IMG/VR virus record: IMGVR_UViG_3300035698_009435
Location: 1 to 41,637 of that record
Source: a virus
Reading direction: 5' to 3' (one strand)
Length of the DNA stretch: 41,637 bases
Shown here one piece after another: positions 6,736 to 14,683 of this stretch. The translations under genes were made by a program, and so were the position numbers. How positions within the stretch are numbered: position 1 is the first letter of the stretch; the number at the start of each line of letters is the position of its first letter. The notes beneath the pieces are model-generated. The model saw only the letters and a list, made by a program, of their open reading frames with translations, did no database searches and was not told the DNA's origin.

Positions 6736-8718
6736 TCATTTTGACCACCTCTCCATAATTTTAGTACTCACACTTATTTTTATATCTGGAAACATTTTTT
6801 CCATTGTCTTTATCATTATACTTTCAAGTTCAACTTTACACTCCTCAATTTTATCATTTTTTACTTCCGATATAAACTCATCATGAACAAATATAAGTGG
6901 AAAAGCATTTCCATACAGAGGGCTGTTTTTGTCGTTGTAGCAAGCTTTTGTTATTTTTATAAGTGCAAGCTTTGCTCCATCTGCTGTTGGACTCTGAAGG
7001 GCATATCCATTGGCTTTGACAGTAAACCCTACCTTTTTGTACTCCCCATTTTCCTTTATGTGCTCCAATACTCTTCTGTATCTTCCATTAGTCTCATAAC
7101 TTTTACTTCCTGTATCAACCCATTTAAAATATAAACTTATTTCTGGATACATTTCTAAAAATGCAGTTCTAAACTTCTTACTTTCTTCTAAACTTATAAC
7201 TACATTGTATCCTCTAGCATATACAACAAAGGTCTTTGCTGAGAGTCCTCCTGGTATTCCTAGGGTCGCTACCTTTGCTTTTTGTCGGGTATCTACTGCT
7301 TTAGGATCTTCTTTCTTAACTAAATCTTCAAACTCACTATACTTCATTGACGTACCATATATTTTATTATACATCATTGTTCCGAACATGGAATGAGGAT
7401 CTTTACCTTCATTAATTATATTCATAAGCTTACTAAACCCAAATAAATTATATAGGGTTTGAGCCAAGGCACATAGTTCTGCTGATTTATAATCTATTCC
7501 AATAAACTTAAAGCCTTCCCTAGATTCAAAACATTCTCTTATTCCTCCCTTTCTTGGCATTTGTTGTATATTTACTTGAGGAGCAAGAGGCAATTTATAT
7601 GTTAGAAGTCTCTTGCTTTTATTATTTTCTTTATTGTCTATAACTATTTTAACATTCTTAGTTAGAATATTAGTATAGTGTTCAGTTTTTTCTATTGTAT
7701 TATTTTGTTGTTTAAAAAATTTATAGTACTGAGAAGAATGACATGAAGTTCTTCCTGTATTAACTATATTATTATACCCTGGATGTATTGGATTAAATTT
7801 TAATTGAGGTATAAAAGTATTTAAAGTTTTAGCATCTTCCATATAATTTATATAGGCACCAATTAAAATATCTTCTTCATCAAGTTTCTTTAGGTCTTTT
7901 AAACATTTACTTATCTTGTTTGATTTTTCTGTTCTAGGTAACAGCTCATCATAGAAAGCTTCCAAGTATCCTCGTAATTGTGTATCATTTATGGTTCCAA
8001 ACTCTCTCATTATGCCCTCATCCTTTAATATTTTAATAGCTCCAGAATTTTCTAGTTCATCTCTAAGGACTTTTTCAAGCTGCTCTATTTTTGTTATGTT
8101 TGTTCTAATTCCTCGTTTAAACATAAGACCTAGACAAAAATCTGAAAACACCTGCAAACCTTCAGTGTTAATGCTTCCAAATCCGTTTTCCATTCTTTCC
8201 TTTTCCTGTATCATAAATATTTTAAATGTAAAGTCAGAATCTTGTATTGCATACTTAATAAATTCTTCAGGCCATTTATCCAGAGGAGTATTTTCTAATT
8301 CAGAATACCTCATTCTAGGAGAATTTGGATCTTTCTTTTCTGCACTTATATCTATACCTAAATATTTTAAGCTTAGGTTGTCCAATCCAAGCCCTTTACC
8401 TAAACTTCCGGTACTTATTTCAAGTAACTTTTCTCTATTTTTAGTACAATGTATTCTTTTTTTAGAATATAAATCGAATATTATACTTCTCAATTCAGGA
8501 TAATGATAATATAAACATATCATATCAAATTTTGCTGAGTGTAATATAAGTTTATAATCTTTATTATATAGCACCTTTATTAAATTAGGAATATCCTTAT
8601 CTATTTTTATTCCTGAAGTACTCTCATTATAATAAGATATACATATAGGTTTAGGAAATAGATTATCGGGATAACCTATTAGTGTAGTTTCTAAATCTAT
8701 TGCTATGTATTTATGCAT
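6736..8718 (-). CDS. Family A DNA polymerase with 3'-5' proofreading domain (T7-type)
   Basis: A protein of 660 aa, close to T7 gp5 in size. Exonuclease motifs: AIDLETT (Asp8, Glu10), HSAKFDM, and YAIQDSD. Polymerase motif A is GIDYKSAEL (near residue 410), motif B is RQKAKVATLGIPGG (near 480) and motif C is VHDEF (near 612). At motif B the residue equivalent to E. coli Phe762 is Leu and the usual Tyr-Gly is Gly-Gly. Leu at 762 is known in environmental phage polymerases. It replicates the phage genome with the helicase, primase and SSB-like proteins of this operon. The start overlaps a 52-aa gene. Confidence 0.93.
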   Translation of the reverse strand: MHKYIAIDLETTLIGYPDNLFPKPICISYYNESTSGIKIDKDIPNLIKVLYNKDYKLILHSAKFDMICLYYHYPELRSIIFDLYSKKRIHCTKNREKLLEISTGSLGKGLGLDNLSLKYLGIDISAEKKDPNSPRMRYSELENTPLDKWPEEFIKYAIQDSDFTFKIFMIQEKERMENGFGSINTEGLQVFSDFCLGLMFKRGIRTNITKIEQLEKVLRDELENSGAIKILKDEGIMREFGTINDTQLRGYLEAFYDELLPRTEKSNKISKCLKDLKKLDEEDILIGAYINYMEDAKTLNTFIPQLKFNPIHPGYNNIVNTGRTSCHSSQYYKFFKQQNNTIEKTEHYTNILTKNVKIVIDNKENNKSKRLLTYKLPLAPQVNIQQMPRKGGIRECFESREGFKFIGIDYKSAELCALAQTLYNLFGFSKLMNIINEGKDPHSMFGTMMYNKIYGTSMKYSEFEDLVKKEDPKAVDTRQKAKVATLGIPGGLSAKTFVVYARGYNVVISLEESKKFRTAFLEMYPEISLYFKWVDTGSKSYETNGRYRRVLEHIKENGEYKKVGFTVKANGYALQSPTADGAKLALIKITKACYNDKNSPLYGNAFPLIFVHDEFISEVKNDKIEECKVELESIMIKTMEKMFPDIKISVSTKIMERWSK

Positions 8719-8869
8719 TATTTAATTCTTCACCTTTAATTATTTTAAATATACTTGAAGATATACTCATAGCATCCTCTGTATTTAAATAAACTATTAT
8801 TCCATGGACTACCATAGTAAATTCTTTGGTTTCTTTATTATATCTAAGTTCTAATTCTGTTTTTTTCAC
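8711..8869 (-). CDS. Small hypothetical protein, 52 aa (GTG start)
   Basis: GTG 8869 has AAGGAGA 7-8 nt upstream, and the stop overlaps the polymerase start by 8 nt. The protein is mixed alpha/beta. Not recognised. It fills the gap between tRNA and polymerase. Confidence 0.5.
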   Translation of the reverse strand: MKKTELELRYNKETKEFTMVVHGIIVYLNTEDAMSISSSIFKIIKGEELNNA

Positions 8870-8888
8870 ACTATGTCTCCTTATTTAA

Positions 8889-8965
8889 TGGTCAGGGTGA
8901 GAGGATTTGAACCTCCGACTTCTCAGATCCAAACTGAGCGGACTACCTGGCTGTCCTACACCCTG
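8889..8965 (-). tRNA. tRNA-Pro (anticodon TGG), CCA encoded
   Basis: It folds as a full cloverleaf. The acceptor stem CAGGGTG/CACCCTG is perfect, the D stem is GGAC/GTCC, the anticodon stem CTCAG/CTGAG carries loop TTTGGAT, and the T arm is GGAGG-TTCAAAT-CCTCT. Discriminator A is followed by an encoded CCA. The C1-G72 pair and A73 are bacterial tRNA-Pro features. It begins 5 nt after the rtcB stop, so it would be processed from the leftward transcript. It would decode CCA, a favoured proline codon in an AT-rich genome. Confidence 0.93.
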
Positions 8966-8970
8966 TCAAG

Positions 8971-10188
8971 TTACCCTTTTATAACAGCTAAGGGCTCAAG
9001 TTTAACTAACACTTTAACTAAATCTTCTTGTTCTTTCATTACTTTCTCAATGTCTTTGTATGCACTTGGAGATTCATCAAGGTCTTTATTACTTCTTACA
9101 GTATGGATAATCCCCTTATCATTTAGTAACTTTTGTTCATCTTCTAAACTAAGTTCTCTTTGTGCCTGTTTTCTTCCCCTAGCTCTTCCTGCTCCATGAG
9201 AACAACTTTCAAAACTATCTTTATTCCCTTTGCCTCTAACAATATAGGAAGATGTTCCTTGAGATCCTGGGATAATACCTATCGTATCTTTTCTGGCTAA
9301 TGTAGCTCCTTTACGGTGTACCCATACATTTTTTCCAAAATGATGTTCTATTGAAGCATAATTGTGATGTATATTAATTATTGGATTAAACATAGGATTA
9401 ACAACTGCATCCTTTCCAAACAATACATTGTAAAAACAAGATTCTATCCTTTCCATCATTAATTTTCTACTAGCAAATGCAAAATTTAAGCAATAATTCA
9501 TTTCATTTATATAATCTTGTCCTTCCTTACTATCCATAGGTAAAAAAGCCAATCCCCACTCCACAGGAACATTTGAATAATATTTTGCATTTAATTCTTT
9601 GGCTATATTATTGTAGTGATCTGCAACTTGCTTACCCAAATTTCTTGATCCTGAATGTAACATTACCCAGATATAACCATTAGAACCTTTTTGAATTTCA
9701 ATAAAATGGTTGCCTCCACCTAGTGTACCCAGGGATTTTCTGGCATTGGTATACTCTCTATGACATACAGATGTGTATACAGAACAAGGTCTACAAGAAT
9801 TAAGACAATCAACCTCTAAAGGTGCTGGCATTAACATTTCATCTTGAGGCTCTTTGTGTTTATTAAATCCTAGTGGAATAACTTTTCTAATTTCACTCAT
9901 TATTTTTTTTAGTTGATCTTCTGATATATCCTGCATTGAAGTCTGCACAGCACACATTCCACAACCAATATCAACACCTACAGCATTTGGTATTACTACT
10001 CCTTTAGTAGCTATTACTCCGCCAATGGGCATACCATAACCCATATGAGTATCAGGCATAAGTGCTACATGGCTATGTATGAATGGAAGGTTGGCCAAAT
10101 TTTTTGCTTGATCTAAGGCTGACTCTTCGGGATCATTACACCAAGATTTAATTATTCTATTTTTTGTATTAAATATCTTCATTTTCAA
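8971..10188 (-). CDS. rtcB: RNA-splicing/repair ligase RtcB
   Basis: A protein of 405 aa, close to bacterial RtcB length. Mn-binding and catalytic motifs are intact: GVDIGCGM (Asp73, Cys76), GGGNHF (His161), MLHSGSR (His178), NIHHNY (His274/275), VHRKGAT and SHGAGR with the guanylated His331. RtcB joins 2',3'-cyclic phosphate to 5'-OH RNA ends using GTP and Mn2+. This is the chemistry left by many tRNA-cutting toxins. A tRNA-Pro lies 5 nt downstream, and a second ligase (1677-2219) is encoded in the same arm. Its ATG overlaps the stop of the preceding gene (ATGA). No archease gene was seen. Confidence 0.95.
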   Translation of the reverse strand: MKMKIFNTKNRIIKSWCNDPEESALDQAKNLANLPFIHSHVALMPDTHMGYGMPIGGVIATKGVVIPNAVGVDIGCGMCAVQTSMQDISEDQLKKIMSEIRKVIPLGFNKHKEPQDEMLMPAPLEVDCLNSCRPCSVYTSVCHREYTNARKSLGTLGGGNHFIEIQKGSNGYIWVMLHSGSRNLGKQVADHYNNIAKELNAKYYSNVPVEWGLAFLPMDSKEGQDYINEMNYCLNFAFASRKLMMERIESCFYNVLFGKDAVVNPMFNPIINIHHNYASIEHHFGKNVWVHRKGATLARKDTIGIIPGSQGTSSYIVRGKGNKDSFESCSHGAGRARGRKQAQRELSLEDEQKLLNDKGIIHTVRSNKDLDESPSAYKDIEKVMKEQEDLVKVLVKLEPLAVIKG

Positions 10189-10484
10189 TCCATCCTTTTA
10201 ACTGTTATTGCAGGAACTTTAAAATTATATTTTCCAGTTATTCTATTTATTTCTAGAATGTTATCGTTTGTAAATATTATTTTAGTTAACTTACAATTAA
10301 TAACCCTACATCTATGAGGAAACTTTAATTCTCTATACATAAACAGATCCTTATATATAACTACATAATGTCTATTGGAAAGTTTATACAGCTTGATTTT
10401 TTTTATAACTAATAGTCTGTATATTTTCTTTCCTAATACTCGTAGTGCAACCCCTAACAATAATAATTTAACTAACGTCTTCAT
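10185..10484 (-). CDS. Membrane-anchored basic protein, 99 aa
   Basis: One N-terminal hydrophobic helix (residues 4-17) is followed by a Lys/Arg/Tyr-rich domain. Start and stop are both coupled by 4-nt ATGA overlaps to the protease and rtcB. Not recognised. Tight coupling to the protease suggests co-function at the membrane, which is inference. Confidence 0.5.
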   Translation of the reverse strand: MKTLVKLLLLGVALRVLGKKIYRLLVIKKIKLYKLSNRHYVVIYKDLFMYRELKFPHRCRVINCKLTKIIFTNDNILEINRITGKYNFKVPAITVKRMD

Positions 10485-11131
10485 TCTATTCCCCCCAAAA
10501 ATTCACTAATAACATTGCTTTTTAAGGCTACCCCCATTCTATCAGAGTTACTATACATTTGTATAATCATTCCTATAACTTTTCCGTCTATATTAATTAC
10601 AGGGCTTCCTGAGTACCCAAAATTAACTAATGATTGTAATATAAATGTTTCATTGTAGTAGTTGCTTGCTACTATTCCAAATTTAATTACAATTATACTT
10701 TTTTCTATTAGCCCTGTATTGAAAATTAATTCCCCTTCCTTTATATTATTAGAGTTAGCTAAATCTAAGTAGGGGTACATATATTCACATTCTACTTTTA
10801 ATAAGGCAATATCTTTATTTCTATTTATCTTTACAACTCTAGCTTTTAATATTTTATTGTCATTCAGTTTTACTACAACATTGCTTGAGGGCATTATAAT
10901 ATGAGCTGCTGTTATAATAGATCCATTATCTTTTATCATGAATCCCATACCTGCTTGTACTTTTATTTTAGCATTATCTGATACCTTATTAGAAAAACTT
11001 AGAACAATAACACTGGAATTTTTTAATCTTTTTGCTATGCTTCTTGTATATATATTAGGATCTAAGGGCAAAAATGCACATAGTGTAATATGTAATATTG
11101 TTACTACAATTAATATATATAGTTTTTTCAT
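10481..11131 (-). CDS. Secreted trypsin-like (HtrA-family) serine protease
   Basis: A protein of 216 aa with an N-terminal hydrophobic export signal (residues 4-20). The complete chymotrypsin-fold triad is visible: His77 in ITAAHI, Asp107 in NKDIALL, Ser174 in GYSGSP. There is no PDZ domain, so it is a single catalytic domain. The Ser motif departs from the usual GNSGGP but keeps the nucleophile and oxyanion Gly. The likely site of action is outside the cytoplasmic membrane or anchored in it. Its target is unknown. It sits in the early/middle arm, not in the virion gene block. Translation starts after the GGTG site that forms the end of the pentapeptide gene. Confidence 0.8.
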   Translation of the reverse strand: MKKLYILIVVTILHITLCAFLPLDPNIYTRSIAKRLKNSSVIVLSFSNKVSDNAKIKVQAGMGFMIKDNGSIITAAHIIMPSSNVVVKLNDNKILKARVVKINRNKDIALLKVECEYMYPYLDLANSNNIKEGELIFNTGLIEKSIIVIKFGIVASNYYNETFILQSLVNFGYSGSPVINIDGKVIGMIIQMYSNSDRMGVALKSNVISEFLGGIE

Positions 11132-11133
11132 AC

Positions 11134-11979
11134 TTACACCTTCCCAAGTATTTTTAATCTTTCACATCTAATTTTTCCATCTGTTCCATAAGGAACACAC
11201 ACCCCAACTACCCATTCAAATTTTATTAAACATTTATAAAGCTGATTATTACAAGTATCTTTACACCAAGATAAAGTAGCAACATTTATACCGCAGCCAC
11301 ATGTGTTCAATCTATCAGAATTTACAACTTCATTTATTATTTTATTTGTTCTGAGAGTCTCCCAAGGTGCAGTAAATATTTCATTAAAAGATTTGTATAC
11401 AATGTATCCTTCCTTTGTTTTCTTAAAATTTTTATTCATAAATTCTATAGAACTTAGGAGTCCTTTAGTTCCAGATAAATTAGCATCAGATAAATTAGCT
11501 CCAGATAAATCAGCACCAGATAAACTAGCTCCAGATAAATTAGCATTAGATAAATTAGCATTAGATAAATTAGCTCCAGATAAATCAGCATTAGATAAAC
11601 CAACACTAGATAAATTAACTCCAGATAAAATAGCACCAGATAAATCAGCATCAGATAAATTAGCTCTATGTAAACTAGCTCCAGATAAATCAGCACCAAT
11701 TAAATTAGCACCAAGTAAATTAGCTTTAGATAAATTAGTTTTAGATAAAGTAGCATGAGATAAATTAACTCCAAATAAATTAGCACGAGATAAATTAACT
11801 CCAAATAAATTAGCTCCAGATAAATTAGCATTAGATAAATTAGCTCCAGATAAATTAACAAAAGATAAATCAGCATTAGATAAATCAACACCAGATAAAT
11901 TAGCTCTTGCTCCTTTGTCATAATCTTCTAACCATAAACTATGTAATTTTAATATTTTATTTAATTCTATTTTATTCAT
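11134..11979 (-). CDS. Pentapeptide-repeat protein with Cys-containing C-terminal domain
   Basis: A protein of 281 aa. Residues 1-25 are the shared cap ([15 protein letters not shown]). About 26-170 are continuous A(N/D)LSx repeats, which form a right-handed quadrilateral beta-helix. Residues about 180-281 are a separate domain with CGCGINVATLSWC and YKCLI, ending KILGKV, shared with the protein at 13419-14639. I recall such a domain being catalogued as DUF5758 but cannot confirm it. Pentapeptide proteins such as Qnr and MfpA mimic DNA and bind gyrase; that role here is only a hypothesis. Confidence 0.8.
   Translation of the reverse strand: MNKIELNKILKLHSLWLEDYDKGARANLSGVDLSNADLSFVNLSGANLSNANLSGANLFGVNLSRANLFGVNLSHATLSKTNLSKANLLGANLIGADLSGASLHRANLSDADLSGAILSGVNLSSVGLSNADLSGANLSNANLSNANLSGASLSGADLSGANLSDANLSGTKGLLSSIEFMNKNFKKTKEGYIVYKSFNEIFTAPWETLRTNKIINEVVNSDRLNTCGCGINVATLSWCKDTCNNQLYKCLIKFEWVVGVCVPYGTDGKIRCERLKILGKV
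11469..11907 (-). repeat. 15-bp pentapeptide-coding tandem array
   Basis: About 29 imperfect copies of the 15-bp unit (GATAAATTAGCTCCA type) in one frame. The low complexity opens spurious reading frames in other phases, including one on the plus strand. Confidence 0.85.
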
Positions 11980-11999
11980 TTTAACCTTCCTATATATTT

Positions 12000-12467
12000 T
12001 TAAGGGTATACATAATACAATCCATTAGGTTTTCCAAAACAATTACGAATATCTAAATGTACCCAATTTAATTTTGTGTTATCCTTTTCCATTTCAATTG
12101 TTGTTATATAGCTAAGACCATCATACACATTCCCTTTTTCAAATTGTTTAATAATATAGGTTCTTACTTCCTTGGATGTATAATCTTTAACATCAAAATC
12201 TACTGCTCTTCCAAATTTATGTTGGCTTAGCGGTGCACCTACCTCACATCCTAGGGATCTTACTCCTCTATATTTAAAATTACCACCAGAATTCCAATTA
12301 TTAATTGTTATTGGTTTTCCATATCTCTCTCTAAGAGCCTCTAACACTAATATAATTCTCATATCTAAAAATTCAAGTACTCTTTTTGAAAGAACTCCAT
12401 TTATAAATGCTTCAGGAGGGAATAACTCATCAGCATAAAAGTGTTTTGATAATTTTTGTCTTTCCAT
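12000..12467 (-). CDS. M15-family peptidase, candidate endolysin
   Basis: A protein of 155 aa with the zinc site of D,D-carboxypeptidase-like M15 enzymes: SQHKFGRAVDFD (His83, Asp90) and WVHLDIR (His137). It would cleave peptidoglycan stem peptides. There is no signal peptide and no obvious cell-wall-binding domain, so export would need a holin. It lies in the leftward arm, away from the candidate holins in the rightward arm. Start ATG 12467 follows AAGGAGA. Confidence 0.78.
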   Translation of the reverse strand: MERQKLSKHFYADELFPPEAFINGVLSKRVLEFLDMRIILVLEALRERYGKPITINNWNSGGNFKYRGVRSLGCEVGAPLSQHKFGRAVDFDVKDYTSKEVRTYIIKQFEKGNVYDGLSYITTIEMEKDNTKLNWVHLDIRNCFGKPNGLYYVYP

Positions 12468-12487
12468 TCTAACATTCTCCTTGTTTT

Positions 12488-12643
12488 TTATTTAATAACT
12501 GACTTATCAATATAAGTTATTATTGGTGATTCCTCTGCATTTTTTTTAGCTTTTCTTAACTGGTTAGCCTCACTTTTAATATTTTTAATTAAGTCAATTT
12601 CATGTTCAATACCTAAATCCGCTTGGTTTAATATGTTATTCAT
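12488..12643 (-). CDS. Small helical protein, 51 aa
   Basis: ATG 12643 after AAAGGGGTGATAAAA. The sequence is mostly charged helix (residues 12-40), possibly coiled coil. Not recognised. It fills the gap between phosphoesterase and M15 peptidase. Confidence 0.5.
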   Translation of the reverse strand: MNNILNQADLGIEHEIDLIKNIKSEANQLRKAKKNAEESPIITYIDKSVIK

Positions 12644-12648
12644 TTTTA

Positions 12649-13416
12649 TCACCCCTTTATAATAGTACCCTTATAAATACATTTATGATCTACTATTGGA
12701 AATGGAACTACAAGAAACCATCCAGTACGAGCATCTATATACGCCACCCCAAAACCTTGCTGCCAATCTGTTACTCCTTTCTCTATTGCATAGTCTGGAT
12801 AGAACTTTAATAGGCACCCCATTTCATGAACCGAATATGTTGTGTCATATGTAGTTTTATAATAAGTTCCAAGCCTGTGAGTATGGCCGTGAACGATTGA
12901 CATATTCATTTTATCAAAGTGAGCCTTAGCTGTGTATGCTGAATGAGCTCTTACATATCTACCGTGCATAAAATGAAGCCTTCCAACTGTATAAATATTG
13001 CTTTCAGTATGTATTTTTAATTCTTTTAATTTCATAAGTTTCTTATAATCGAATATTTTATGTAATCCAGGTGCATTTTTTATTATATACCGTTCCCATC
13101 TTGCCTCATGGTTTCCTTTTATAAGGGTTATTTTTGCCTTTGGTTGCAATTTTCTTATTTTTGTAAGGAATAACTTAGCTTCCTCAATTTCTGAAGCCAT
13201 ACCTTCCGCTAACTTGGCAGGGCTTTTTGAAAAACTTGATAAGGAATACATATCCAACATATCCCCTAATTGAATTATCTCATCAAAATTATCTATCTTC
13301 ATAATATGATATAACATTTCTAAGGATCTTGGATCGTGGTCATTAAAATGTATATCTGGTATGATAAGTATCTTTTTTCTATTTATTTTTGACATATTTT
13401 TTATTGTTATACTCAT
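12649..13416 (-). CDS. Calcineurin-like metallophosphoesterase
   Basis: A protein of 255 aa with all motifs of the superfamily: IIPDIHF (Asp21, His23), LGDMLD (Asp52), KGNHEARW (Asn102, His103), a later MHG, and VHGHTH. It is a two-metal phosphoesterase; the substrate could be a nucleotide, nucleic acid or protein. Related phage proteins include lambda phosphatase and DNA-repair nucleases, but nothing here decides among them. The start lies 2 nt after the stop of the pentapeptide gene, whose end supplies AAAGGTG. Confidence 0.85.
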   Translation of the reverse strand: MSITIKNMSKINRKKILIIPDIHFNDHDPRSLEMLYHIMKIDNFDEIIQLGDMLDMYSLSSFSKSPAKLAEGMASEIEEAKLFLTKIRKLQPKAKITLIKGNHEARWERYIIKNAPGLHKIFDYKKLMKLKELKIHTESNIYTVGRLHFMHGRYVRAHSAYTAKAHFDKMNMSIVHGHTHRLGTYYKTTYDTTYSVHEMGCLLKFYPDYAIEKGVTDWQQGFGVAYIDARTGWFLVVPFPIVDHKCIYKGTIIKG

Positions 13417-13418
13417 AC

Positions 13419-14639
13419 TTACACCTTTCCAAGTATTTTTAACTTAGTAACTCGTAGTTTACCGTCTGTTCCATGTGCTACACATACTATTGCATCCAAT
13501 GGAATAAGACATTTATATATTGTATGTGAACAATGTTTCTGACACCATTTTAAAGTACCTACATTTATCCCATAGCTACAAGTTGCTTTTCTATTTTTAT
13601 CTAGTTTTTCAGTTATTGTCTTTTTTATAGTACCTTTAGTTGTTAGCCAGTACGTAGGTACAGGATAACTATCCCCAAAAGACTTATAACAAATATAGCC
13701 TTTATCAGTCTTTTCAAACAATACTTTAAGCATTGTTTTATCTGTTTTTAGTCCTTTAACTCTAGATAAATTAGTTCCAGATAAATTAGCATTAAGTAAA
13801 TCAGCACCAGATAAATTAGCTCTAGGTAAATTAGCTCCAGATAAATCAGTATTAGATAAATCAGCACCAGATAAATTAGCATCAGATAAATCAGCACAAT
13901 ATAAATTAGCATTAGATAAATTAGCATGAGATAAATCAGCACCAGATAAATTAGCTCTAGGTAAATTAGCTCCAGATAAAACAGTATTAGATAAATCAGC
14001 ACCAGATAAATTAGTATCAAGTAAATTAGCACAATATAAATTAGTATTAGATAAATTAGCATGAGATAAATCAGCATCAATTAAATCAACACCAGATAAA
14101 TTAGCATGAGATAAATCAGCACCAGATAAATTAGCATGAGATAAATAAGCACAAGATAAATTAGCTCCAGATAAATTAGCATTAGATAACTTAGCACAAG
14201 ATAAATTAGCATAAGATAAATCAGCACCAGATAAATTAGCAACAAGTAAATTAACACAATATAAATTAGCTTTAGATAAAGTAGCATTAGATAACTTAGC
14301 ATAAGATAAAGTAGCATAAGATAAATTAGCTCCAGATAAATTAGCATCAAGTAAATTAGCACAATATAAATTAGCTTTAGATAAATTAACTCCAGATAAA
14401 TCAGCATCAATTAAATCAACACCAGATAAATTAGCATGAGATAAATCAGCATTAGAGAAATTAGCTCCAGATAAATCAGCATTAGAGAAATTAGCTCCAG
14501 ATAAATTAGCCCCAGATAAATTAGCTTCAGATAAATTAGCTTCAGATAAATTAGCTAAATTAGCTTGCTTACCTTTGCTAGAATCTTCTAACCATAAACT
14601 ATGTAATTTTAATATTTTATTTAATTCTCTTTTTTTCAT
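13419..14639 (-). CDS. Long pentapeptide-repeat protein with Cys-containing C-terminal domain
   Basis: A protein of 406 aa. It has the shared N-terminal cap (residues 1-24), then about 270 residues of A(N/D)LSx repeats (25-295), then a C-terminal domain (300-406) with CSYGINVGTLKWC, YKCLI and KILGKV as in the 281-aa paralogue. Within the repeats a roughly 45-aa block (containing NLYCANLLD and GANLPRANLS) recurs, showing expansion by segmental duplication. The repeat helix would be long and rod-like. Gyrase or other DNA-enzyme binding by DNA mimicry is known for some members but not shown here. Confidence 0.82.
   Translation of the reverse strand: MKKRELNKILKLHSLWLEDSSKGKQANLANLSEANLSEANLSGANLSGANFSNADLSGANFSNADLSHANLSGVDLIDADLSGVNLSKANLYCANLLDANLSGANLSYATLSYAKLSNATLSKANLYCVNLLVANLSGADLSYANLSCAKLSNANLSGANLSCAYLSHANLSGADLSHANLSGVDLIDADLSHANLSNTNLYCANLLDTNLSGADLSNTVLSGANLPRANLSGADLSHANLSNANLYCADLSDANLSGADLSNTDLSGANLPRANLSGADLLNANLSGTNLSRVKGLKTDKTMLKVLFEKTDKGYICYKSFGDSYPVPTYWLTTKGTIKKTITEKLDKNRKATCSYGINVGTLKWCQKHCSHTIYKCLIPLDAIVCVAHGTDGKLRVTKLKILGKV
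13759..14567 (-). repeat. Long 15-bp pentapeptide-coding tandem array
   Basis: Some 53-54 imperfect copies of the 15-bp unit, with higher-order repetition of about 135 bp (nine units). It is the largest repeat in the genome and a likely site of recombination with the 11.5-11.9 kb array. Confidence 0.85.
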
Positions 14640-14654
14640 TTTTACCCTCGTTTA

Positions 14655-14683
14655 TGTCACAAATTTCTATAGTTTTTGTGACA
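14655..14683 (-). promoter_or_regulatory. Inverted repeat TGTCACAAA-N11-TTTGTGACA
   Basis: A perfect 9-bp inverted repeat spans the stop of the 64-aa gene and the leader of the long pentapeptide gene. In RNA it would be a hairpin 15 nt or more before the start codon; in DNA it resembles a dimeric operator. There is no long U-run, so it is not a classical terminator. Confidence 0.5.

Noticed and set aside
1093-8718. Z-genome (2-aminoadenine) phage
   Set aside because: A dATP/dGTP pyrophosphohydrolase-like domain and a family A polymerase are present, but I found no PurZ-like adenylosuccinate synthetase homologue, which that pathway needs.
11303-11921. Long hydrophobic or Lys/Pro-rich frames overlapping the pentapeptide array on both strands
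   Set aside because: They arise because a 15-bp repeat is open in several phases. They have no start signals, and the A(N/D)LSx frame explains the region.
13748-14410. Leu/Ile/Tyr-rich frames inside the long pentapeptide gene
   Set aside because: Same cause: alternate phase of the 15-bp repeat, not independent membrane proteins.
11469-14567. CRISPR array
   Set aside because: Repeats are contiguous 15-bp coding units without unique spacers, and no cas genes are present. The Cas4-like nuclease belongs with the replication genes.
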